A stretch of DNA of 9,994 nucleotides from an uncultured bacterium. GTDB lineage: Bacteria; Actinomycetota; UBA4738; HRBIN12. How positions within the stretch are numbered: the first letter of the stretch is position 1; every line of letters starts with the position of its first letter. A program made the position numbers and the translations under genes. Shown here piece after piece: positions 1-7,411 of this stretch. The notes under the pieces were generated by a model, which saw nothing but the letters and a program-made list of their open reading frames with translations, made no database searches and was not told the DNA's origin. The stretch is from positions 1 to 9,994 of the forward strand of contig CALGFI010000196.1 of the NCBI GenBank assembly GCA_937881155.1, read 5' to 3'.

Positions 1-239
1 AGCGTCGATGCCTTCGCCCATCGTCGCGCGAGGAACCCGTCGACGAAGTCCGTGATCGCCGCGATCGCGAACAGCGCGGCGGCGACGGCGAACGCGTACT
101 TCGTGTCCGGCCCGGCAAGGACGAGCGCCATCACCACCGGGACGAGGACGATCCGCAGCCACGTGACGGCCGTGAGGAACACGGCGGCGCGTGTATCGGC
201 TGTGGTTCTCAGGCGATGAACCTCACTCGTCCGGGTCAC
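1..239 (-). CDS. pgsA: CDP-alcohol phosphatidyltransferase, PgsA-like (partial, N-terminal 79 residues)
   Basis: This is the 5' part of a gene that runs off the left edge of the window; its frame was read directly from the minus strand. The translation has a hydrophobic first segment with WLRIVLVP (about residues 27-34), a second hydrophobic stretch (48-63), then D64, D67-G68 and A71-R72 in ITDFVDGFLARRWAKAST. This is the beginning of the CDP-alcohol phosphatidyltransferase signature (D-x2-D-G-x2-A-R-x8-G-x3-D-x3-D); the rest lies outside. The family is membrane-integral and transfers a phosphatidyl group from CDP-diacylglycerol to an alcohol. The N-terminal pattern is closest to PgsA, whose acceptor is glycerol-3-phosphate, but other family members cannot be excluded. 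The start is uncertain: GTG at 239 is used here, while GTG at 182 would give an N-terminus of more usual length. Neither has a clear Shine-Dalgarno sequence. It follows dhaM by 44 nt. Confidence 0.8.
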   Translation of the reverse strand, partial: MTRTSEVHRLRTTADTRAAVFLTAVTWLRIVLVPVVMALVLAGPDTKYAFAVAAALFAIAAITDFVDGFLARRWAKAST

Positions 240-264
240 GCGGCATCGTAGCCTCGTTCACGCA

Positions 265-276
265 CGACGATCGTCG
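265..276. promoter_or_regulatory. 12-bp perfect palindrome between dhaM and pgsA-like gene
   Basis: CGACGATCGTCG reads identically on both strands and lies in the 44-nt spacer between the dhaM stop and the proposed pgsA start. Flanking gca and tgc extend the symmetry with one unpaired base. There is no following T run on the transcribed strand, so it does not look like an intrinsic terminator. It could be a protein-binding site or chance in GC-rich DNA. Confidence 0.25.
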
Positions 277-283
277 ATGCAGT

Positions 284-2788
284 TCAGCTGTCGGCGCGCG
301 TCCGCAGGAGCTCACGAACCTCGGTGGCGGACGAAAGCGAAAGCGCCTCCGCGGCGAGAGCGTCGGCGGCGTCGAGATCCGTCTCGCGGACGGCGTGCTT
401 CACGTGAGGGATCGCCGGCGCGCTCATCGAGAGCTCGCGGACGCCGAGGCCGATGAGGAGCGGCGTCGCGAGTGGGTCGCCGGCCAGCTCGCCGCACACT
501 CCCGCCCAGATGCCCCCGGCGGCCGCCGCGTGGGCGGTCCGGCGGATCAGCTCGAGGACCGCCGGATGGAGCGCGTCCGCGAGCGACGCCACCCGTTCGT
601 TCCCTCGATCGGCCGCCAGCACGTACTGCGACAGGTCGTTCGTGCCGAGCGAGAAGAAGTCGACCTCCGGAGCGAGTCGATCGGCGGCGAGCGCGGCTGA
701 GGGAACCTCGATCATGGCGCCGACCTCGAGCCGTTCGGCAACGCGAGCCCCGGAATCTGCGACGGCGTTCACGGCGCGGTCGATGGCACCGCGGGCGGCG
801 CGAAGCTCTGCCAGCGTCGCCACCATCGGGAACATCACGCGAACGGGGTGGTCCGCAGCGACCCGGACGAGTGCGCGCAACTGGACGTCGAGCACGTCCG
901 GTCGCATGAGGCCGAGCCGCAGTCCGCGAACCCCGAGGAAGGGGTTCGGTTCGTCGGGTTCGGCCAGGTAGGGCAGGGGCTTGTCCGCGCCCGCGTCGAG
1001 CGTTCGCACGAGCATCGGTCGGCCGTCGAGGGCTACCGCGGCTGCGCGGTAGGCGGCCTCCTGCTCGACCTCGGTGGGTGCGTCGTCTCGGTCGAGGAAC
1101 AGGAACTCGGTGCGGAACAGACCGACGCCGTCCGCTCCGGCGTCGAGCGCTTGCGCGACGTCGTCGAGCGAACCGACGTTCGCGGCGACCTCGATGACGA
1201 CGCCATCGCGTGTGATCGCCTGTTCGGCGGCTCGCTTGCGAGCGGCGCGATCCGTGTCGGCACGAACGCGACGCCGCGATTCGAACGCTTCGACCGTCTC
1301 GGCATCCGGATCCGGGACGACGATCCCTGCGTCGCCGTCGAGCGCGACGTTCGTGCCCTCGGCGACGTCGAGCACGTCGGCGCCGAGACCGACGACCGCG
1401 GGGATGCCGAGCGCGCGAGCCAGCACGGCTGCATGCGAGGTCGGCCCCCCGAACGCCGTCGCCACGCCGAGCGCGGTCGAACGGTCGAGCGCCGCCGCGT
1501 CTGCCGGTGCGAGGTCCGCCGCAACGAGTACCCCCGGCGCCTCGAGACGCGGCTTCGGCACCTCGACGCCGAGAAGACGCGCGAGGACCTGCGTCCCGAC
1601 GCTGCGAACGTCGGCCGCTCTGGCGCGCTGGTACTCGTCGGCGATGTTCTCCCACGTCGTCGCGACCGCCTCGATCGCGTCGTGCCAGGCCACGGCAGCA
1701 CTCTCGCCGGACGCGATCCCTTCGCGAGCCGCGCCGGCGATCGCCTCGTCGTCCAGGAGCAACAGGTGGGCGTCGAAGATCGCGGCTCGGTAGGCGCCCG
1801 CCCGTCCGGCCGCCGTCGAACGCTGGCGCTCGATGTCGCGCCGGGCCGCGGAGAGCGCTTCGTTCAGCGCCAGGAGCTCCTCCTGCACGCCGCGGCTGGT
1901 GGCGTCGTGAACCTCGAGCGACGGCGCGCGGAACAGGCGGACCTCCCCGACGGCAACGCCGGGCGAGGCCGGCAGGCCGGTCAGCGTTCGTCCGGCCACG
2001 GCGGCGCTCACGCTGCGGCGAACGACGGGCGTGGGTTCGGGTCTTTCCTCCTCGTCGCGTTCGTCGAAGTTGCGGTCGGCGAGCTCGCGCAGTGCGTCGA
2101 TCGCTTCGCGTGCTTGCGGACCGGATGCCGATGCCTCGACGCGCTGTCCCTTCGTGACGCCGAGCGTCGCGACGGCGTTGAGGCTCCGTGCGGAGACCGG
2201 ACCACGCCCCGTGTCGAGGTTGGTCACGTCAACGTCCGCGTCGAACGACGATGCCGTTCGAACGAGCAGCGCGGCGGGACGCGCGTGGAGCCCATGAGCG
2301 GTTCGAACGACGAGCTCCGCCGTCGCGCTGCCGCCTGCGTCGTCGCCGGTGCCGGGCGGCACCTCGGGGGGAGGAGCTTCGGCTCCGAGGTGTACCGCCT
2401 TCGCCGACAGCCCGCCCTGTGCCTCCGCCGCGACCTGTTCGAGCGTCGACCCGATCCGAGCCGAGACCGCGGCCGCCACTGCTCCCTCGACGAACGGCGC
2501 CGCGGTGAGCAGCACTCTGTCGCGTTGGCCGTCCGGCAACAGGTCGAGCGCCATCTCGGCCGAGAGGACGGCGCTCCCGAGATCCATCAGCACCAGGACC
2601 CCATCGTCGGACCACGCTCGTTCGATCGCCTGGACGACCAGCGCCGCATCCGTCCCGATCACCTGGTCCGGCGAGTCGAGCCCGCCCGCCGTCTCGATCC
2701 GAACGTCTTCGCCGCCCATCTGGCGCGCGAGCTCGGCCGCGCCCTCGGCGATGGAGCGGCTGTGCGAGACGAGAACGATGCCGACCAC
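284..2788 (-). CDS. dhaM: DhaM-HPr-Enzyme I fusion: multi-domain PTS phosphoryl donor for dihydroxyacetone kinase
   Basis: An 834-residue cytoplasmic phosphorelay protein expected to carry phosphate from PEP to the ADP held by DhaL. Domains in order: DhaM EIIA-like domain (about 1-135, phospho-His H9 in LVSHSRS); HPr domain (about 155-240, phospho-His H168 in GLHARPA, with S202 at the place of the regulatory Ser46 of HPr); complete Enzyme I (about 267-834). The Enzyme I part has phospho-His H452 in GGPTSHAAVLARAL, the PEP-binding barrel with R559 (GLFRTEF), R595 (VRTLDAGADKP) and NPFLGVRGLRL, the signature FFSLGTNDLSQYVLAADRGN (711-730), and catalytic C765 (AGVCGE). E. coli DhaM (about 470 residues) stops after a truncated Enzyme I-like part without the PEP-binding barrel, whereas this protein appears complete. 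The start is GTG at 2788, 9 nt after the sdhD-like stop, with no clear ribosome site, so translation is probably coupled. It is separated from dhaKL by six genes. Confidence 0.95.
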   Translation of the reverse strand: MVGIVLVSHSRSIAEGAAELARQMGGEDVRIETAGGLDSPDQVIGTDAALVVQAIERAWSDDGVLVLMDLGSAVLSAEMALDLLPDGQRDRVLLTAAPFVEGAVAAAVSARIGSTLEQVAAEAQGGLSAKAVHLGAEAPPPEVPPGTGDDAGGSATAELVVRTAHGLHARPAALLVRTASSFDADVDVTNLDTGRGPVSARSLNAVATLGVTKGQRVEASASGPQAREAIDALRELADRNFDERDEEERPEPTPVVRRSVSAAVAGRTLTGLPASPGVAVGEVRLFRAPSLEVHDATSRGVQEELLALNEALSAARRDIERQRSTAAGRAGAYRAAIFDAHLLLLDDEAIAGAAREGIASGESAAVAWHDAIEAVATTWENIADEYQRARAADVRSVGTQVLARLLGVEVPKPRLEAPGVLVAADLAPADAAALDRSTALGVATAFGGPTSHAAVLARALGIPAVVGLGADVLDVAEGTNVALDGDAGIVVPDPDAETVEAFESRRRVRADTDRAARKRAAEQAITRDGVVIEVAANVGSLDDVAQALDAGADGVGLFRTEFLFLDRDDAPTEVEQEAAYRAAAVALDGRPMLVRTLDAGADKPLPYLAEPDEPNPFLGVRGLRLGLMRPDVLDVQLRALVRVAADHPVRVMFPMVATLAELRAARGAIDRAVNAVADSGARVAERLEVGAMIEVPSAALAADRLAPEVDFFSLGTNDLSQYVLAADRGNERVASLADALHPAVLELIRRTAHAAAAGGIWAGVCGELAGDPLATPLLIGLGVRELSMSAPAIPHVKHAVRETDLDAADALAAEALSLSSATEVRELLRTRADS

Positions 2789-2797
2789 GCCGTGGCG

Positions 2798-3187
2798 TCA
2801 GGCTCGCGACGCGAGCGTGACGATGAGGGTGACGCCGTACGCGACCGTGACCACGCCGAGCACCACCAACGCGCGTGAGATCCATGCCCGCGCCCGCTCG
2901 CCGGTCGCGAGGTCGAACAGCACGCTCCGCAGGCCGAGCATCGCGTGGACGGTCACCACGACCAGGAACAGGAGCTCGATCGTGAAGATGACGGGATTCG
3001 CGACGTACTCGAGCACCTGCCGGTAGCTACGAAGGCCGCCGGTTCCCTGCACCACGAAGTGGTGCGCCACCATGTGGACGGTGATGAGCACGACGAGCGC
3101 CACGCCGGTGGAAGCGGTCGCCCGCCAGACCAGCGTCTGCCGGTCACGACGTTCCGTCCCGATGCCTCCATCCGTTCGAACCGTCAC
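2798..3187 (-). CDS. Succinate dehydrogenase-type membrane anchor, SdhD-like
   Basis: A 129-residue membrane protein with three predicted transmembrane helices at about 25-46, 63-90 and 104-127. Helix 1 carries H38, H42 and H43 (TVHMVAHHF), and the end of helix 2 has H81-x3-G-x-R87-x4-D92 (HAMLGLRSVLFD), the pattern in which SdhC/SdhD subunits place a heme b ligand next to the quinone site. It is assigned to the SDH/fumarate reductase cytochrome b superfamily on size, topology and this motif; calling it D rather than C follows gene order only. The start is GTG at 3187, one base after the stop of the preceding anchor gene, with at most a weak GAGAG ribosome site. Together with its upstream neighbour it would form a two-subunit anchor that passes electrons from the SdhB-like protein to (mena)quinone. 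No SdhA is encoded in the window. Confidence 0.85.
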   Translation of the reverse strand: MTVRTDGGIGTERRDRQTLVWRATASTGVALVVLITVHMVAHHFVVQGTGGLRSYRQVLEYVANPVIFTIELLFLVVVTVHAMLGLRSVLFDLATGERARAWISRALVVLGVVTVAYGVTLIVTLASRA

Positions 3188-3188
3188 G

Positions 3189-3614
3189 TCAGCTCTCGCC
3201 CAGGATGCGGAACGCGCTGAGGGCCAGCACGAGCGTTCCGACGAACGCGCCCGCCCACCACAGTGCCTTCTGACGGTTCGGCACGTAGCCGGTTCCGACC
3301 AGCGTGACGCGCAGTCCGTTCAACCCGTGGTAGAGCAGTCCGAACAGCAACAGCACGTCGAGCAGCAGGAAGACCGTCGTCGTGGCGAGCTCCAGGAAGT
3401 CATTCCACGCCTCCCCGCCGCGGATCAACAGCGAGAGCACGGCCAGGTGAAGGTACAGGTAGAAGACCAACCCCAGACCGGTGATCCGGTTCCCCACGAA
3501 CGCGAGGTGGCCGAGCGTTCGCCCCCTCGGGTCGAGCCACCCCACCGGGCGTGGCCCCAGGCCCTTGCGCTGGACCGGGCCTCGAGAGCGTCGTTCGTCG
3601 ATCGCGTCGCTCAT
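3189..3614 (-). CDS. Succinate dehydrogenase-type cytochrome b anchor, SdhC-like
   Basis: A 141-residue membrane protein with a cytoplasmic-looking N-terminus (about 1-40) and three predicted helices at about 42-64, 75-100 and 115-137. NRITG (42-46) matches the R-(I/V)-(T/S)-G motif at the start of helix 1 of SdhC, where the Arg lies near the quinone site. H56 and H96 (YHGLNGLRVTL) are candidate heme ligands, H96 being in the classical H-x3-G-x-R position. The start is ATG at 3614, whose ATGA overlaps the TGA stop of the SdhB-like gene by 4 nt, a sign of translational coupling. A longer upstream reading frame exists but would run through the iron-sulfur gene and is rejected. The expected role is to anchor the iron-sulfur subunit and reduce membrane quinone. 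In this context the electron donor is more likely the GlpA-like flavoprotein than succinate. Confidence 0.88.
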   Translation of the reverse strand: MSDAIDERRSRGPVQRKGLGPRPVGWLDPRGRTLGHLAFVGNRITGLGLVFYLYLHLAVLSLLIRGGEAWNDFLELATTTVFLLLDVLLLFGLLYHGLNGLRVTLVGTGYVPNRQKALWWAGAFVGTLVLALSAFRILGES

Positions 3615-4390
3615 GTCGGATCGCTCCCGCGCGGCTGCTTTCGCAGCCGTCGACCGAGCAATGTCCCACGCAAAGACATGATCCGCGCCGCGGGGTTGAC
3701 CCCGGATGGGCATGCGGCCGTGCACTCGAAGATCGCGTGGCATCGCCAGACGCCGTCGGGAGCGTTCGCCCACGAGAGCAGGTTCGCCACCTCGGCCCCG
3801 CGCGGCTCCTCGAGCACTCGTTCGCCCCACGCGAGGGCCGCCGGTCCCACGTAGCGCTCCGCGGTCACGACGACCGGGCACGCCGAGACACACAGCCCGC
3901 ACTCGATGCAGTCCTCGTACCGCTCGTAGCTCGCGATCCCGTCGGGTGTATCCGCGTCGTCGAGGAACTCGCTCCCTCGGACGATCGGGTGATCATCGGG
4001 GAACCGCTCGAAGACCTCGCGCATGTCGACGACGAGGTCCGTGAGGACGGGCACGTTCGCGATCGGCTCGACGGTGATCTCGCGTCCGATGTCGTGGACC
4101 ATCGTGACGCACGCGAGCCCTTCTTTCCCGTTCACACGCACGCCGCACGTTCCACACGACGCGTGAAGGCACGAGTGGCGGAGCGCGAGCGTTCGGTCGC
4201 GGTGGATCTGGATCCACCGGAGCGCTTCGAACACCGTCGTTCGGTGCCCGACCGGCACCTCGAACGTCTCGTAGTGGGGCCGCTCGTCTCCTCGCTTGTA
4301 CCGAAACACTCGGAACCGGCGTGGCCCCGCCGGCGGTGCGGCCGTTCCGGCGGCGTCCGTATCGGTCCGCGCGTCGATCGTCATGCTCAT
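3611..4390 (-). CDS. SdhB/FrdB-like iron-sulfur subunit, probably serving the adjacent GlpA-like dehydrogenase
   Basis: A 259-residue electron-transfer subunit. Its N-terminal plant-ferredoxin-type domain (about 25-125) carries a [2Fe-2S] motif with C74, C79, C82 and C94 (C-x4-C-x2-C-x11-C). The C-terminal helical domain has C161, C164, C167 and C171 (CIECGLCVSACP) and C217, C223 and C227 (CHAIFECTAACPSGVNP). By analogy with SdhB these give a [4Fe-4S] cluster (C161, C164, C167, C227) and a [3Fe-4S] cluster (C171, C217, C223), so the full three-cluster wire is present. The length is close to that of SdhB (about 240). GlpC, the usual partner of GlpA, has a different architecture (CCG domains), which is absent here. 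ATG at 4390 is chosen because it starts one base after the GlpA-like stop; ATG at 4384 is an alternative. An upstream extension to 4525 lies inside the dehydrogenase gene and has no family similarity. Confidence 0.92.
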   Translation of the reverse strand: MSMTIDARTDTDAAGTAAPPAGPRRFRVFRYKRGDERPHYETFEVPVGHRTTVFEALRWIQIHRDRTLALRHSCLHASCGTCGVRVNGKEGLACVTMVHDIGREITVEPIANVPVLTDLVVDMREVFERFPDDHPIVRGSEFLDDADTPDGIASYERYEDCIECGLCVSACPVVVTAERYVGPAALAWGERVLEEPRGAEVANLLSWANAPDGVWRCHAIFECTAACPSGVNPAARIMSLRGTLLGRRLRKQPRGSDPT

Positions 4391-4391
4391 G

Positions 4392-5579
4392 TCAGGCCGC
4401 GTACGCCTCGCTGTGCGGCGCCAGCTCCGTCTCGCGCGTTCGGCACTCCGCTTCGACACCGAGCTTGCGGCACACGATGTCCGCGCAGAGCTCGGCCATT
4501 CCGCGGAGCGTGGTCGCCTTTCCACCCGTGATCGTCACGAAGCCCTCGACGCCGTCGGTCTCCGCGTGGTCGTACGTCTTGAACGTTCGCGACAGCTCGC
4601 GTCCCGTGTCGGCGTCGCCGCGCGAGCCGATGAGGGGGCGAGCCGCAGACCACGCCGAGCGTAACTCCGCTCGTGCCACATCCGGGATCAGCTTGGCGCC
4701 TTCCTCGTACATCCGCTGCACGTGATCCTCAGGGACGTCGAGCTCTTCTGGGTCGTCGACCGTCCACGAGGACGTCCCGATGATCGAGAGCGCTCGCTGC
4801 GGAACGATGATGTCGCCGTCGCCGGAGCGGTGCATGCGGTTCACGACCATGTTGCAGAGCCTGCCTCGCAAAGCGAGCATGACACCGGGGGATGGGCGGA
4901 TGGGGACGTCGACGCCGGCCATGGCGGCGACCTTCTCGCTCCACGGCCCGGTCGCGTTCACCACGACGTCCGCCGAGATCTCGGCCACCTTGCCCGTCAC
5001 GTGGTCGCGGACCACCGCGCCCGACACGACGCGGTTGTTCACGACGAGGTCGAGCACCTCGACGTAGTTGCGGAGATCCGCGCCGTTGCGTTTGGCGGTG
5101 GCGAAGAACCGGAGGGGCATCCGCATGGCGTCCATCGTCGCGTCCGGAACACGAACGGCGGCTTTGAGCGAGGGGTTGAGGTTCGGCTCGAACGCGAGCG
5201 CCTGCTCCCGCGTCAGCTCCTGCGCGGGGATGCCGCAGTCGGCGCACGCCTTGACGAATTCGTCGTAGTACTCCATGTCCTCGTCGGTGATCGCCACGAA
5301 CAGCCCGCCGTTCTCCTCGAACGTTCCCGGGCAGATCCGTCTGAGGATCGTGTTCTCCTCGATGCACTCGATCGCGGACTCAGCGTCGCCGACGGCGTAC
5401 CGCGCGCCCGAGTGGAGAAGGCCGTGGTGCCGGCCCGTCGTTCCCGAGGTGAACTCGCCCCGCTCGACGAGTGTGACATGGAGGCCCCGAAGCGTGAGGT
5501 CGTGCGCGAGCGCGCCGCCGGTTCCCCCGCCGCCGACGATCAGCACGTGGAACGGCCGGGTGCCCGGTGCGCTCGTCAT
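4392..5579 (-). CDS. glpA: FAD-dependent glycerol-3-phosphate dehydrogenase, GlpA-type, single-domain
   Basis: A 395-residue flavoprotein expected to oxidise sn-glycerol-3-phosphate to DHAP. The dinucleotide-binding fold opens with IVGGGGTGG (14-22) and the ribose-binding E39. TGTTGRHHGLLHSGARYAV-type sequence (about 45-63), DAESAIECIEEN (65-76), VVVNATGPW (205-213) and FVTITGGKATTLRGMAE (347-363) closely follow the E. coli GlpA sequence as I remember it. E. coli GlpA is about 540 residues and continues into a BFD-like [2Fe-2S] domain; this protein stops at the end of the catalytic domain, and no DAO_C domain follows as in aerobic GlpD. ATG at 5579 gives the same short N-terminal lead as GlpA; GTG at 5603 is possible, and neither has a good ribosome site. 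The SdhB-like gene starts one base after the stop, so electrons from FAD probably pass to that subunit. L-2-hydroxyglutarate dehydrogenase is a weaker alternative. Confidence 0.92.
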   Translation of the reverse strand: MTSAPGTRPFHVLIVGGGGTGGALAHDLTLRGLHVTLVERGEFTSGTTGRHHGLLHSGARYAVGDAESAIECIEENTILRRICPGTFEENGGLFVAITDEDMEYYDEFVKACADCGIPAQELTREQALAFEPNLNPSLKAAVRVPDATMDAMRMPLRFFATAKRNGADLRNYVEVLDLVVNNRVVSGAVVRDHVTGKVAEISADVVVNATGPWSEKVAAMAGVDVPIRPSPGVMLALRGRLCNMVVNRMHRSGDGDIIVPQRALSIIGTSSWTVDDPEELDVPEDHVQRMYEEGAKLIPDVARAELRSAWSAARPLIGSRGDADTGRELSRTFKTYDHAETDGVEGFVTITGGKATTLRGMAELCADIVCRKLGVEAECRTRETELAPHSEAYAA

Positions 5580-5618
5580 CGCCGCGAGTCTGCCATCGGG
5601 CACCCCGACGCGTTCGCC

Positions 5619-5846
5619 CTAGTGCTCGTGCTTGGACTCGTCCTCCTGGCCCTCGGCGAACGAGCCCTCGCCGTGCTCGTGCTCCTCGGACGCCTCCTGA
5701 CCCTCCGCGAAGTCGCCGCCGTGCGCGCCGCCGTGCTCGTGCTCCGTCGACTGGCCCTCGGCGAACGAGCCGGTGTGCTCGTCCGCCTGGTCGTCCTCTC
5801 GCTCCTGCCCCTCGGCGAAGTCGCCGTGCTCGTGCTCCTTTTCCAT
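5619..5846 (-). CDS. 75-residue His/Glu-rich FAEGQ repeat protein, function unknown
   Basis: I do not recognise an established family. The protein has four copies of G(D/S)FAEGQ(E/S) with Phe at 10, 28, 46 and 63, a period of 17-18 residues. Between them lie EHEH clusters (4-7, 35-38, 55-58) and a C-terminal KHEH. Ten of 75 residues are His, and most others are Glu, Asp, Gly, Ala, Gln and Ser. There is no Cys, no membrane segment and no signal peptide, and Phe is the only aromatic residue. It is strongly acidic and probably disordered; metal binding through the EHEH clusters is inference. It is probably a real gene: ATG at 5846 is preceded by GGAGGAGG (5851-5858), one of the best ribosome sites in the window, it lies inside the operon, and the repeat copies differ at synonymous positions. 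The glpK stop lies 49 nt upstream and the glpA-like start 15-39 nt downstream. Confidence 0.75.
   Translation of the reverse strand: MEKEHEHGDFAEGQEREDDQADEHTGSFAEGQSTEHEHGGAHGGDFAEGQEASEEHEHGEGSFAEGQEDESKHEH
5643..5825 (-). repeat. Four in-frame 24-nt repeat units encoding G(D/S)FAEGQ(E/S)
   Basis: Units lie at 5802-5825, 5748-5771, 5694-5717 and 5643-5666, spaced 54, 54 and 51 nt apart, all within the small His/Glu-rich gene. Units 1 and 3 encode GD, units 2 and 4 encode GS, which suggests duplication of a two-unit block. Codons for Ala and Gly vary between units (GCC/GCG; GGG/GGC/GGT) while the encoded FAEGQ stays the same. Confidence 0.85.
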
Positions 5847-5850
5847 CCGA

Positions 5851-5858
5851 CCTCCTCC
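5851..5858 (-). promoter_or_regulatory. Strong Shine-Dalgarno of the small repeat-protein gene
   Basis: On the minus strand GGAGGAGG ends four bases before ATG 5846, or places GGAGG seven bases before it. It supports the reality of the 75-residue gene and fixes its start. Confidence 0.7.
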
Positions 5859-5895
5859 GACCGGTAACCGTTCAGGTATCGCCGGGGTCGCTCCG

Positions 5896-7392
<1,497 letters not shown>

Positions 7393-7411
7393 CGCCGCTC
7401 CTTTCCAATCG

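Noticed and set aside
848..2878. 676-codon open frame on the plus strand opposite dhaM
   Set aside because: The opposite frame has intact DhaM, HPr and Enzyme I motifs throughout. The plus-strand product is Arg-rich and low-complexity, with no recognisable domain, as expected of an antisense frame in GC-rich DNA.
3615..3902. Longer start for the SdhC-like protein
   Set aside because: The extension runs through the iron-sulfur gene; ATG 3614 has a 4-nt overlap and gives the usual SdhC length.
2798..4390. Ordinary succinate dehydrogenase or fumarate reductase operon
   Set aside because: The catalytic SdhA/FrdA flavoprotein is absent on both sides, and the flavoprotein in its place is GlpA-like.
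4391..4525. N-terminal extension of the SdhB-like protein
   Set aside because: It would overlap the conserved C-terminal part of the GlpA-like gene and encodes an Arg/Ser-rich stretch unlike any SdhB.
5643..5825. Spaced repeats as a possible CRISPR array or iteron origin
   Set aside because: The repeats are in frame within a coding sequence, differ at third codon positions and are separated by coding spacers that themselves share EHEH motifs.
4722..5867. 381-codon plus-strand frame covering the GlpA-like gene and the small repeat gene
   Set aside because: It raised the question of which strand codes at 5619-5846. The minus frame has a strong ribosome site, operon context and a synonymous repeat pattern, while the plus frame gives an irregular Leu/Val/Arg-rich sequence.
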